Shown here: positions 7,793 through 15,608 of the stretch, one piece after another
Position numbering within the stretch: the stretch's first letter is position 1
How the letters are laid out: each line of letters opens with the position of its first letter
NCBI GenBank assembly: GCA_035628915.1
Contig: DASPIW010000048.1
Location: 205,174 to 269,173, forward strand
DNA from: JARBUG01 sp035628915
Lineage (GTDB): Bacteria > Bacillota > Sulfobacillia > Symbiobacteriales > Symbiobacteriaceae
DNA length: 64,000 nt
Direction: 5' to 3'
The notes under the pieces: model-generated
The model's database searches: none
What the model was told of the DNA's origin: nothing
Seen by the model: only the letters and a program-made list of their open reading frames with translations
Program-made: the position numbers and the translations under genes

Positions 7793-7807
7793 TACCCCGT
7801 AAGGGTA
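7793..7807 (+). promoter_or_regulatory. CsoR-type operator at copZ
   Basis: TACCC-CGTAA-GGGTA is a perfect 5-bp inverted repeat just downstream of the promoter. It resembles the TACCC...GGGTA operators of CsoR-family copper repressors, which fits a copper chaperone gene. Confidence 0.65.
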
Positions 7808-7835
7808 TTAACACATCGCGAGGGAGTGTATACCT

Positions 7836-8033
7836 ATGACGACGACGCTCAAGATTTCCGGCATGTCCTGCATGCACTGCGTCATGCACGTCAAGAAGGC
7901 ACTGGCTGCCGTTCCCGGTATCGCCGAGTCCCAGGTCGAAGTTGGCAAGGCGGTCGTGTCCGGACAATATGATCTGGAGGCGGTCAAGGCGGCGATTGCC
8001 GATGCCGGATACGAAGTCGTCAACGTTGCATAA
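7836..8033 (+). CDS. copZ: Copper chaperone CopZ (heavy-metal-associated domain)
   Basis: A 65-residue single HMA domain with the copper-binding motif GMSCMHC near residue 10 and the usual ferredoxin-like pattern ending ADAGYEVV. It would carry Cu(I) in the cytoplasm to an exporter or repressor. The ATG follows GAGGGAG. No CopA ATPase or CsoR gene lies in the window, so partners must be elsewhere. The promoter carries a CsoR-like palindrome, suggesting copper induction. Confidence 0.92.
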   Translation: MTTTLKISGMSCMHCVMHVKKALAAVPGIAESQVEVGKAVVSGQYDLEAVKAAIADAGYEVVNVA

Positions 8034-8039
8034 GAAGAG

Positions 8040-8061
8040 AGGGCGCCCCGGTGGGCGCCCT
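8040..8061. terminator. Bidirectional terminator between copZ and the convergent hydrolase gene
   Basis: AGGGCGCCC (8040-8048) pairs with GGGCGCCCT (8053-8061) across a 4-nt loop, followed by TTTGGCTTT. It lies between two convergent genes. Confidence 0.8.
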
Positions 8062-8067
8062 TTGGCT

Positions 8068-8934
8068 TTACATATTGTCGGCTTCGACCCGGACGCGCAG
8101 GGGACGGAAATCGGCCCGCATTTGCCGGAGCGCATCGCCCCAGACGACTGCAGGGCCGTCCGCATCTTCCTCGACCAGCGCATAGGGGTATTCGGCTGCG
8201 GCCAGGAAGGCCGTCACCTTGGGGTTGGCCAGCGAAGCCTGGATGATGGGATGTTCCAGCTTGATGTAGGTCGTGACGGCTTGCCGCCGGCCGCGAATCC
8301 AGTGGCCGAATTCAATGGCCGTCGGAGTTTCGAACACGTACCGCCAGCTGGCAAACCAGGGTATGATGCGAGCCCGGTGGGAGCCGGCCCGGCGCAGTGC
8401 CCAGTACAGCTTTCGGGCGGTCGCGATGCGACAGGCGACGTACGGCCATATCAGCACAAATGCCCAGGACAGGAACGCCTGCGGCGCAAGCCGGAAATAG
8501 ACGGCCAGCGATGCGGTGCCCAACAGCCCCAGCAGGAACGGATCAAGAATATGCAGGACGCCCACTTCAACCGCGCGGGTGCTCAGCGGCCAGAACAGCC
8601 GCGCCCCGAACAGGTTGAGGCAGTCCAGCGCCATGTGCGAGAGGCAGCCCATTAGTGTCCAGCCAAACAGGATACCGAATGGCGTCCCCGGCAGCAAGAG
8701 CGAAATGGCCGCAGCAGCCACAGCCGAGAGGATTACGGTACCCGGAATTGTATGGGTGATGGTCCGGTGCAGCTTGATGCCCCGGCCGACGAGCAGACTA
8801 AGCGGTACATCAATATCGGGCAGCGAGTTGCCGACCAGCACGGCCCAGTAGACGGCAGTGCCATACGGCTGTGCCACGCCGCTTGCCGCAGCACCCATCG
8901 CATGCCCTACCAGCAGGTGCGTCAGCGAATCCAT
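8068..8934 (-). CDS. YdjM/DUF457-type membrane-bound metal-dependent hydrolase
   Basis: A 288-residue membrane protein. The N-terminus MDSLTHLLVGHAMG and the motifs LPDIDV, HRTITHT and SHMALDCLN are the His/Asp clusters of the DUF457 (YdjM/YbcI) family. They alternate with about four membrane segments up to residue 170, and a soluble C-terminal region of about 100 residues follows. The family is predicted to bind metal; substrates are not known. The start is the ATG preceded by GGAGGG; a longer frame to 8991 lacks a ribosome binding site. The gene is divergent from the zinc-ribbon gene at 9157. Confidence 0.8.
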   Translation of the reverse strand: MDSLTHLLVGHAMGAAASGVAQPYGTAVYWAVLVGNSLPDIDVPLSLLVGRGIKLHRTITHTIPGTVILSAVAAAAISLLLPGTPFGILFGWTLMGCLSHMALDCLNLFGARLFWPLSTRAVEVGVLHILDPFLLGLLGTASLAVYFRLAPQAFLSWAFVLIWPYVACRIATARKLYWALRRAGSHRARIIPWFASWRYVFETPTAIEFGHWIRGRRQAVTTYIKLEHPIIQASLANPKVTAFLAAAEYPYALVEEDADGPAVVWGDALRQMRADFRPLRVRVEADNM

Positions 8935-9051
8935 TGATTTATTGCCCTCCGCTATTGATTTACTTGGGTGGGCGACAGCCCGACCCTTCACTTTCAGTTC
9001 ATCTTTAATGATAAGGTAACATAAGTGGTTTGAACAGATTTGATTTCTTCC

Positions 9052-9080
9052 TTGACATCCAGTAGGGGCGCAAGTATCTT
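9052..9080 (+). promoter_or_regulatory. Promoter of the zinc-ribbon gene
   Basis: TTGACA (9052-9057), 17-bp spacer, TATCTT (9075-9080). The predicted start falls at the left edge of the palindrome at 9087-9102. Confidence 0.75.
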
Positions 9081-9086
9081 AGAGAT

Positions 9087-9102
9087 ATACCCTACGGGGT
9101 AT
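9087..9102 (+). promoter_or_regulatory. CsoR/CstR-type operator upstream of the zinc-ribbon gene
   Basis: ATACCCTACGGGGTAT is a near-perfect 16-bp palindrome overlapping the predicted transcription start. It is closer to the textbook CsoR-family operator than the copZ copy, and the position would block initiation. Confidence 0.7.
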
Positions 9103-9156
9103 CAAGATCGAATGTAAGCAACACAGTCTATTCCGTAAGGGAGGCGAAGGTGCCCC

Positions 9157-9351
9157 ATGCCCATGTACAACTTCGCTTGTGAGGAGTGCGGCAAGCGCTT
9201 TGAAGAGATCGTGGCCTACAACCGGCGACATGAGGTGAAATGCCCGGACTGCCAGGGCGCCACCCGCGTATTGATCTCCGGCTTCGCCGTAAAGTCGGGC
9301 GGCACCGGTGCAGCCGTCGCCGCCAAGCCGGCCGGCAGCCCGTTTTCCTGA
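9157..9351 (+). CDS. FmdB-type zinc-ribbon protein
   Basis: A 64-residue protein beginning MPMYNFACEECGKRFEE, with two CxxC pairs (CEEC and CPDC) that form a zinc ribbon typical of the FmdB family. The tail is Ala/Gly-rich. FmdB-like proteins are small and often annotated as regulatory without clear proof. The ATG follows GGGAGGCGAAGG at a slightly long distance. What stands out is its promoter: a strong -35/-10 with a CsoR-like palindrome, implying control by copper or a sulfur species. Two terminators follow. Confidence 0.82.
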   Translation: MPMYNFACEECGKRFEEIVAYNRRHEVKCPDCQGATRVLISGFAVKSGGTGAAVAAKPAGSPFS

Positions 9352-9361
9352 GCGAGCTGTT

Positions 9362-9380
9362 AAAGGCCAGTTGGCCTTTT
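9362..9380 (+). terminator. Terminator after the zinc-ribbon gene
   Basis: AAAGGCCA and TGGCCTTT form a compact hairpin followed by TTTCGTT. Confidence 0.65.
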
Positions 9381-9412
9381 CGTTAACCCAGCCCCTCCTT
9401 ATTCATAATCGG

Positions 9413-9453
9413 AAGCCCGCTTCACCTTTTTGAGGGTAAAGCGGGCTTTTTTT
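9413..9453. terminator. Strong bidirectional terminator
   Basis: AAGCCCGCTT (9413-9422) pairs with AAGCGGGCTT (9439-9448), followed by seven T. It serves the zinc-ribbon gene and the convergent minus-strand gene ending at 9471. Confidence 0.85.
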
Positions 9454-9470
9454 CCTGCCGCGCAGACCCG

Positions 9471-9671
9471 TCAACGGCGCGGCCGGCCGCCCAGCAGCCT
9501 GGCGGGCAGCATCACGATTGCCCAGACCAGCTCCAGCACGCCTTCCACGGCAATGCCGAGAATGCGGAACGGCAGCAGCAGGAGCCACACGACGGGATAC
9601 AGCACAAGCCCGACCAGCGCCAGCGGCCAGCAGAGCACGAATAGAATTGCCCAAAGCAGGCATCCGACCAT
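9471..9671 (-). CDS. Small hydrophobic membrane protein
   Basis: A 66-residue protein, almost entirely hydrophobic, with two membrane helices (about residues 4-35 and 38-58) and a basic tail GGRPRR. No family is recognised. The ATG is preceded by GGGAG at about 9 nt, and the gene ends just before a shared terminator, both of which support it being real. It could belong to the transcript of the upstream stalk-domain gene or stand alone. Confidence 0.6.
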   Translation of the reverse strand: MVGCLLWAILFVLCWPLALVGLVLYPVVWLLLLPFRILGIAVEGVLELVWAIVMLPARLLGGRPRR

Positions 9672-9728
9672 GCAGCGTCACTCCCGTGAGGTATTCACTA
9701 CATGGACGCTCTTCACTGCCGGAATGGT

Positions 9729-10949
9729 TCACTGATTTTGCGACAAGTGCAGGGTTTCACCCACCCAACTCGCCCGCAGGCCCACCCGCTCGAACAGGTC
9801 CAGCGGCGCCATCGTATGGCCCTCGTGCAGGTAAGGCGCCACCGAAAGCGCCACCGTCCCCGCCTCCCGGCTGCCGATGCGGATCAACGTCTTCTGATCG
9901 CCAACGGTCACCCGCACGGCCCATTGTGCGGGGTCCCAGGCCACTTGACCGCCTGCGGCTTCAACAACCGCCCGCAAAGGCAGCATCAAGTAACCGTTTC
10001 GGTATACCGCGGGCGCAGGCAGGGCGGGAATCACACCGCGCACGACCACCTTGGCGGGCAGTCCGGCCTCACTCAACTTGCTTACCTTAAGCACAGGCCG
10101 CATGTAGATGGACATCTCCTGTGACAGCGAGCCGGTGACCGTACAGGGCCGGTTGGCGTACGGCTGCATCGCTCCGGCGGCGCCGTCCAGGACAAAGCCG
10201 CTCAGCTCCCAGTGGGGCGTTTCGACATCGCTGACCAGCATCACCGTGCCAGTCATGGTCACCTGCAAATCCGTCACTCTTAGTGTGGGGCGTTCGGCGC
10301 CGGAGACTTCATGGCCGGTCACCGTCACCTCCTGCCCGGACAGGCGCTTCAGCCAGCCCGTATGGGCGAACTCCAGTACCCATTTGTCGACGCTGTAGCC
10401 TTCGGCGCCCGACTCTTTCAGAGTACCCGTTACCTGCCGTGCGACCGGATTCTGCAGGGGCATCATCCCGAGCACCTGCATGGTGGGGGGGCCTTTCGTG
10501 CGCCAGACGACCGATCCGACCATGCGGACCCGGCTGCCTGCCATGGACTGCACTTCGGTTTCCAGACCCCGGATCATCCAGCCGCTCAGTTGATACTCGC
10601 CGCCCGCAGCCTGCAGTTCGCCTTCGAGCACCGCAGTCATGGCGCTGACGGCCAGCTGCTTGCGCATCAGAATGGAGTAGGAGTTGACCGGGCGCCCGGT
10701 GACGGTTACAGTATGGCCCGCCAGCAGGTACATGGCTGCCTGGTCGGGCGCCGTGAGGACCCACCCATTCAGCTCATAGTGGGGCGTCTCCAAGTTTCTG
10801 ACATACTCCAGGGTTCCGGACAGGGTCATGGTGGGTGCAGTGGCGGGCAACGACGGGGTGACGTCTGCCCGGGCACCGCCTGCGACGGCCAGCAGCGCCA
10901 CTGCCGCCGCAGCCAGGGCGATGAGTTTGCGGACATGCTTCACGGACAT
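9729..10949 (-). CDS. Exported repeat protein with stalk (Cu-amine-oxidase N-like) domain
   Basis: A 406-residue protein with a signal peptide (basic start, Ala/Leu core, cleavage near GARA, residue 28). Residues about 40-290 hold four diverged repeats of an OB/beta-type unit, each with a hydrophobic VTVTG strand (HTVTVTGRPVNSYSI, QEVTVTGHEVSGA, RPCTVTGSLSQEMSIYM). The C-terminus (about 305-405) is a stalk domain (NGYLMLPLRAVVEAAGGQV). Surface location is inferred. The ATG at 10949 is only 2 nt from GGGAGG; the in-frame GTG two codons later (10943) has better spacing and may be the true start. Confidence 0.75.
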   Translation of the reverse strand: MSVKHVRKLIALAAAAVALLAVAGGARADVTPSLPATAPTMTLSGTLEYVRNLETPHYELNGWVLTAPDQAAMYLLAGHTVTVTGRPVNSYSILMRKQLAVSAMTAVLEGELQAAGGEYQLSGWMIRGLETEVQSMAGSRVRMVGSVVWRTKGPPTMQVLGMMPLQNPVARQVTGTLKESGAEGYSVDKWVLEFAHTGWLKRLSGQEVTVTGHEVSGAERPTLRVTDLQVTMTGTVMLVSDVETPHWELSGFVLDGAAGAMQPYANRPCTVTGSLSQEMSIYMRPVLKVSKLSEAGLPAKVVVRGVIPALPAPAVYRNGYLMLPLRAVVEAAGGQVAWDPAQWAVRVTVGDQKTLIRIGSREAGTVALSVAPYLHEGHTMAPLDLFERVGLRASWVGETLHLSQNQ

Positions 10950-11006
10950 TTCCTCCCAAATATTGGTAATGCTCTACTTGGATGGACGAAGCTCCGGCGC
11001 CCGAGG

Positions 11007-11034
11007 TTACAGCCGGCCGCAAATTCGCTATCAT
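11007..11034 (+). promoter_or_regulatory. Promoter of the TyrR-like activator gene
   Basis: TTACAG (11007-11012), 16-bp spacer, TATCAT (11029-11034), 14 nt before the GTG start. Confidence 0.45.
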
Positions 11035-11048
11035 GTTGAGGAGAGGGA

Positions 11049-12590
11049 GTGAACGGCGTCATGACGCAGCGTTGGCGGATTGCTACGGAGAATCGTGTGG
11101 GGATGATGCTCGATATCCTGTCCGTCGTATCCGGCGCCGGCCTCGATATCGAAGCGATGGAAGTGCTGCCGGGGTTGGGCTACCTGCGCCTGGCCGGCGT
11201 TCTGTCCCCGGAGGTGCAGGCCCGCCTGCTGGCTCTCGCCGGCGTGGCGGCCCTGGACCCCGTCCCGCTGATGCCCCAGGAGGAGAAACAGCGCGAGGTC
11301 GACGCGGTGCTGCAAACCGTCAGCGACGGGGTGCTGGTCGTCCGCCCGGGCGGCAGGGTGGCCGGGTTGAATCCAGCGGCCGAGCGGATTCTCGCCATCA
11401 GCGAAGCGCGTGCCCGCGGCATGGATGCCGCTGAACTGCTGGGCACCGACCGGCTGACCCGAGCGCCGGTCTCTTTCGACAATGAGGAGGTCCGGGCCCA
11501 GACGTCCCGGGGCAAGGTCCACTACGTGGCGTCCGGACGGGTGCTGGGCGACTCGGGCGGTCTGGTGCTGGTGCTCAAGTCGATTCAGGAAGCCCGGGCG
11601 CTGGCGCATTCACTGACCCGTCCCCGGACGATTACATTTGAGGACCTCAATTTCGAGAGCCGCCTGATGGCGGACGTGATCAAGCTCGCCAAGGCGGCCA
11701 GCCGGGTCGATGCGACGGTACTGCTGCAGGGCGAAAGCGGCACGGGCAAGGAGCTTTTCGCCCGGGCCATTCACGACGAAAGCGGCCGGGGCGGGGGGCC
11801 GTTTGTCCCCATCAACTGCGCGGCCCTGCCGGAGACACTGCTGGAAAGCGAGCTCTTTGGCTACGAGGAGGGCTCGTTCACGGGCGCCCGCCGGGGCGGC
11901 AAGCAGGGCATTTTCGAGTTTGCCGGGGGCGGCACCGTCTTCTTGGATGAAGTCGGCGAACTGCCTGCCCATCTGCAGGCCAAGCTCCTGCGGGTGCTGC
12001 AGGAGAACCGGGTCCGCCGGGTGGGCGGCCGTGAGGAGATTCCGGTCGATGTCCGCCTGATCGCGGCTACCAACCGGAACCTGCGCGCTATGGTAACTGA
12101 GCGGCAATTCCGGGACGACCTGTACTACCGGCTGAACGTCATCCCCATCGTCATTCCGCCCCTGCGGGAGCGCCGGGAAGATATCGACGTGCTGGCGGAC
12201 CACCTGATCGCCAAATGGAGCGCCCGGTTCGGGCGCCCCGTCCCCGCCCTGGCCGATGAGGCCCGCCGCCGCCTGCGCGAGTACCCCTGGCCGGGGAATG
12301 TGCGCGAGCTGGAGAACGTGGTTGAGCGGGCCCTGGCCCTCGCCCCGGGCCCGGAGATCGGGGCCGAGTACCTCATGCTGGAAGGCACCGCCGCCGCCCC
12401 GGGCGCGGGGGTCGCCCTCCACGGGGGATCGCTGAAGGACCGCCTGGCGGAAGTCGAGCGGCAGATCCTGGCCGAAGTGCTCGCGCGCACGGGCAGCGCC
12501 CGGCGGGCCGCCGAGGCCCTGGAGACCAGCCACACGACCATCCTGAACAAGCTGCACAAGCTTGGTCTATCGCACCTGATCAGGGAGTAG
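11049..12590 (+). CDS. TyrR-like sigma-54-type transcriptional regulator (ACT-PAS-AAA+-HTH)
   Basis: A 513-residue regulator. The N-terminus (about 5-75) resembles the ACT domain of TyrR (RIATENRVGMMLDILSVV), followed by a PAS domain (about 85-190). The AAA+ domain spans about 205-440, with Walker A GESGTGKE, Walker B GGTVFLDEVGE and YPWPGNVRELENV. The TyrR-type HTH is RRAAEALETSHTTILNKL. The sigma-54 loop reads GSFTGA; the Ser variant is seen in active enhancer-binding proteins, whereas E. coli TyrR has lost the motif. ACT domains usually bind amino acids, so it should sense an amino acid. Methionine gamma-lyase two genes downstream has a -24/-12 promoter and is a candidate target. GTG at 11049 follows GAGGAG; ATG at 11061 also fits. 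Confidence 0.88.
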   Translation: MNGVMTQRWRIATENRVGMMLDILSVVSGAGLDIEAMEVLPGLGYLRLAGVLSPEVQARLLALAGVAALDPVPLMPQEEKQREVDAVLQTVSDGVLVVRPGGRVAGLNPAAERILAISEARARGMDAAELLGTDRLTRAPVSFDNEEVRAQTSRGKVHYVASGRVLGDSGGLVLVLKSIQEARALAHSLTRPRTITFEDLNFESRLMADVIKLAKAASRVDATVLLQGESGTGKELFARAIHDESGRGGGPFVPINCAALPETLLESELFGYEEGSFTGARRGGKQGIFEFAGGGTVFLDEVGELPAHLQAKLLRVLQENRVRRVGGREEIPVDVRLIAATNRNLRAMVTERQFRDDLYYRLNVIPIVIPPLRERREDIDVLADHLIAKWSARFGRPVPALADEARRRLREYPWPGNVRELENVVERALALAPGPEIGAEYLMLEGTAAAPGAGVALHGGSLKDRLAEVERQILAEVLARTGSARRAAEALETSHTTILNKLHKLGLSHLIRE

Positions 12591-12613
12591 GGATGTGGAC
12601 GAGGTGATCCCTT

Positions 12614-14239
12614 GTGCCCGCCCTGATTCCGCCCTGGCTCGCCAAGTTGGGCCGCTATACGATCCTGCTGCTGGCCGGCTTCGCCCTGCTCTTCGCCGCT
12701 GCGTGGAAAGGCTGGATCTTCCCCTCTGATCGGCAGTACCGGCCCCGGGTCCCTGATCCGAAAGCAATCGCCGTGCCCTCGGGCTACCACGTCGAAGTGG
12801 TGGCATCTGGCCTCAACGCGCCATCCGCCCTGGAAATCACGCCGGACGGCACCATCTACATCGGCGAATCGGGCTACGGCGGGGCTTATGCGGCTACCGC
12901 CGGATACGAGGGCGTCACGGCGGGGCGCATCCTCCGGCTCAACCGAAACGGCGGCATCACCGTGGTGACCGGCGACTTCAAGGCACCGCTGGCCGGCTTC
13001 TACCACGACCGGGACGGCAACCTGATCGTCTCGCACAACGGCTCCATCACAGAAGTGACGCCCCGGGGACGCCGGGATCTGATCAGCGGCCTGCCCTCCC
13101 TGGGCGATCACAAGAACAACAATGTCGTCGCCGGGCCGGACGGCAGAATCTACTGGGCGCAGGGGACGGTGACCAACACCGGCATCGTGGGCCTGGACAA
13201 CTGGGTCCTGTGGGGTCGCTTCTTCCCAAGCCCGAAGGATGTGCCCTGTCGGGATATCGTCCTGAACGGGGTGAACGTTACCACTGCCGACCCCCGCAGC
13301 CTGATTCCCTTCCAGCGGGTGCAGACCGGCGCCTTCTCGCCGTTCGGCCACAAGACGGCGCCGGACCAGGTCGTCAAGGGGGAGCTGCCCTGCAACGGGG
13401 CGATCATGCGGATGAATCCGGACGGCACTGGCCTGGAGCTGGTCGCCTGGGGGCTGCGCAACCCGTTTGACCTGCGCTTCGGGCCGGACGGGAAGCTCTA
13501 TGCCACCGACAACGGCCCCGACACCCGGGGCAGCAGGCCCATGCAGGGGCCAGACCTGTTCCACCAAATCCGGGAAGGCGCCTGGTACGGCTGGCCGGAT
13601 TTTTGGAACGGGCGCCCCGCCACGGAACTCGCCACCTCCGGGCGGGAAAAGCCGCAGATGCTGCTGGCGCGGCTGCCGGTCAAGCGGCCGGAGAAAGCGT
13701 TTGCCACCTTCGGCGACCACGTGGCCGCCAGCGGGTTTGACTTCGCCCCGGCCGCCTTCGGCTACGAAGGGCAGGCGTTCGTTGCCCGGTGGGGCAGCGG
13801 CTTCCCGGCTACTAACCAGGATCCGTCGCTCGCTCTCGGTTTTGACATCATGCGGATGGACCTCCGGACCCGCAAGCCGGAAGTCTTTGCCCGCAACGTG
13901 AAGGCCGGCCCGGCTTCTGTGAACGGGACGGGCGGGTTCGAGCGGCCGACCGTGGTCCGGTTCGGGCCGGACGGCGCCATGTACGTACTGGACTGGGGCC
14001 ACTTGTCGGTGACGCGGAAAGGCCCGTACCATGTGCCTGACGGGGGCGTGCTCTGGCGCATCAGCCGGGACGGCACTGGATCGCTCGGGTATCCCTACCG
14101 CCCGCCGGAGCCGCACCGTGTCGGCGGGCTATCCGGCGTCAGTCCGGCCGGCGGACTGACACTATCGACCGCTTTGTTCTGCTTGGCCGGGTGGCTGGTC
14201 TTCCGAGCTCGCGGAAAGAAATCGTTCCACATGGAATGA
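12614..14239 (+). CDS. Membrane-anchored glucose/sorbosone dehydrogenase-like beta-propeller
   Basis: A 541-residue protein. An N-terminal membrane helix (about residues 13-32) leads into a soluble six-bladed propeller of the PQQ-dependent sugar/sorbosone dehydrogenase superfamily. Blade motifs include LEITPDGTIYIGESG, GLRNPFDLRFGPDGKLYATD and RPTVVRFGPDGAMYVLDWG. A second hydrophobic helix near the C-terminus (LSTALFCLAGWLVF) is followed by basic residues, so both ends may sit in the membrane with the propeller outside. PQQ dependence is not shown by sequence. The GTG at 12614 follows GAGGTGATCC. It lies between an amino-acid-sensing activator and methionine gamma-lyase and ends at a strong terminator. 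Confidence 0.75.
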   Translation: MPALIPPWLAKLGRYTILLLAGFALLFAAAWKGWIFPSDRQYRPRVPDPKAIAVPSGYHVEVVASGLNAPSALEITPDGTIYIGESGYGGAYAATAGYEGVTAGRILRLNRNGGITVVTGDFKAPLAGFYHDRDGNLIVSHNGSITEVTPRGRRDLISGLPSLGDHKNNNVVAGPDGRIYWAQGTVTNTGIVGLDNWVLWGRFFPSPKDVPCRDIVLNGVNVTTADPRSLIPFQRVQTGAFSPFGHKTAPDQVVKGELPCNGAIMRMNPDGTGLELVAWGLRNPFDLRFGPDGKLYATDNGPDTRGSRPMQGPDLFHQIREGAWYGWPDFWNGRPATELATSGREKPQMLLARLPVKRPEKAFATFGDHVAASGFDFAPAAFGYEGQAFVARWGSGFPATNQDPSLALGFDIMRMDLRTRKPEVFARNVKAGPASVNGTGGFERPTVVRFGPDGAMYVLDWGHLSVTRKGPYHVPDGGVLWRISRDGTGSLGYPYRPPEPHRVGGLSGVSPAGGLTLSTALFCLAGWLVFRARGKKSFHME

Positions 14240-14259
14240 AAAGTTGCCATTCCGATCGC

Positions 14260-14287
14260 CCAAAAGCCCGCTGCGGCGGGCTTTTGG
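14260..14287 (+). terminator. 12-bp terminator hairpin before mgl
   Basis: CCAAAAGCCCGC (14260-14271) pairs perfectly with GCGGGCTTTTGG (14276-14287). It ends the propeller gene and insulates the sigma-54 promoter that begins 4 nt later. Confidence 0.8.
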
Positions 14288-14290
14288 CGT

Positions 14291-14306
14291 TGGTATGAAT
14301 CTTGCA
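14291..14306 (+). promoter_or_regulatory. Sigma-54 (-24/-12) promoter of methionine gamma-lyase
   Basis: TGGTATGAATCTTGCA has GG and GC at the correct separation and shares TGG-AT and CTTGCA with the tnaA promoter. GGAATG/CATTCC (14233-14253) upstream is a weak candidate activator site. Confidence 0.75.
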
Positions 14307-14348
14307 GATCTATTACGGCGAGCGAGGACTTCCCCTGGAGGTGCCAAT

Positions 14349-15542
14349 ATGAGCACGTTGCAGCAGAACCGGAGCGGCGCCATGGCAACAAGATGTGTCC
14401 ATGCTGGGCAGCGTCCGGATCCGCAGACCGGCTCCCTGACCACGCCGCTGTACCAGACTTCGACCTTCGTTCTCGAGTCGGCCGAGCAGGGCGCCGCCCG
14501 GTTTGCGGGCCTTGAACCCGGCTACATCTATACGCGCCTCGGCAATCCCACCACTGCCGCCCTGGAAGCGAAAATGGCCGATTTGGAAGGCGGGGAGGCG
14601 GCGCTGGCGTTCGGCTCCGGCATGGCCGCCGTTTCGGCGACGGTCATGGCTCTGGTCCGCCAGGGCGACCATGTCCTGTACGGCGCCCCGATTTACGGCT
14701 GCACGTACGCCTTCCTGCACCAGCAGATGGGTGGCTTCGGCGTAGGGGCGTCGGGCGTTGACATGAGCGACCCGGCTGCCGTCGAGGCGGCGATTCAGCC
14801 CAATACCAAGGTCTTTTTGCTGGAGACGCCGGCCAACCCGACCTTGAAGATGGCCGACCTCCGGGCGCTTTCGGCCATCTGCCGCAGGCACGGTGTCAAG
14901 CTGGTGGTCGACAATACGTTCGCGAGCCCGTATTTACAGCAGCCGCTGGCTCTGGGCGCCGACGTCGTCGTCCACAGCGCCACCAAGTATATCAGTGGCC
15001 ACGGTGATGTCATCGCCGGGATTGTCGTCGGCAGCCGTGAGTTTATCGATCTCGTTCACATGACGACGATGAAGAACATCGGCGGCATTTTGGGGCCGTT
15101 TGAGGCGTGGCTGCTGCTGCGGGGGCTGAAGACCCTGCACATCCGCATGGACAGGCACTGCGAGAACGCCATGAAAGTTGCCCGGTTCCTTGAGCACCAT
15201 CCGCTGGTGGAGCAGGTCTGGTATCCCGGGCTGGAGTCGTTTGCCCAGCATGATCTGGCCCGCCGGCAAATGTCCGGCTTCGGCGGAATTATCGCCTTCG
15301 AGGTCCGGGGCGGTGTGGAGGCGGGCCGGAAGCTGATGAACAGCGTCCAGCTCTGCCATGTGGCCGTCAGCCTCGGCGATGCCGATACGCTGATTCAGCA
15401 TCCCGCGTCGATGACGCACTCGGTGGTCGCGCCGGAGGACCGGCTGAAGTCGGGCATCACCGATGGGCTGGTGCGCCTGAGCGTCGGGCTGGAGGACGCG
15501 GAGGATATCATCGCCGACCTTGATCAGGGTCTGCGGGGGTAG
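14349..15542 (+). CDS. mgl: Methionine gamma-lyase
   Basis: A 397-residue PLP enzyme of the Cys/Met metabolism family, converting methionine to methanethiol, 2-oxobutyrate and ammonia. The PLP lysine is in SATKYISGHGD. YGCTYAFL retains the cysteine (Cys116 in Pseudomonas MGL) that distinguishes methionine gamma-lyase from cystathionine lyases. Long blocks match MGL closely (SLGDADTLIQHPASMTHS, LVRLSVGLED). The ATG follows GGAGGTGCC. A sigma-54 promoter and the TyrR-like regulator upstream suggest induction by an amino acid, parallel to tnaA: both enzymes release ammonia and a 2-oxo acid usable for energy. Confidence 0.92.
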   Translation: MSTLQQNRSGAMATRCVHAGQRPDPQTGSLTTPLYQTSTFVLESAEQGAARFAGLEPGYIYTRLGNPTTAALEAKMADLEGGEAALAFGSGMAAVSATVMALVRQGDHVLYGAPIYGCTYAFLHQQMGGFGVGASGVDMSDPAAVEAAIQPNTKVFLLETPANPTLKMADLRALSAICRRHGVKLVVDNTFASPYLQQPLALGADVVVHSATKYISGHGDVIAGIVVGSREFIDLVHMTTMKNIGGILGPFEAWLLLRGLKTLHIRMDRHCENAMKVARFLEHHPLVEQVWYPGLESFAQHDLARRQMSGFGGIIAFEVRGGVEAGRKLMNSVQLCHVAVSLGDADTLIQHPASMTHSVVAPEDRLKSGITDGLVRLSVGLEDAEDIIADLDQGLRG

Positions 15543-15568
15543 GGGTGCTGTCCGCCTACTGTAACAAC

Positions 15569-15606
15569 GGCGCCGCCCGTTGGTCGTGCTGACCGCGGGC
15601 GGCGCC
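15569..15606. terminator. Shared terminator after mgl and the convergent gene
   Basis: GGCGCCGCCCG (15569-15579) pairs with CGGGCGGCGCC (15596-15606) between two convergent genes. Confidence 0.7.
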
Positions 15607-15608
15607 TG

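Noticed and set aside
12125..14116. 663-codon minus-strand frame opposite the propeller gene
   Set aside because: No recognisable motifs or ribosome binding site; it is the antisense shadow of the beta-propeller gene and the end of the TyrR-like gene.
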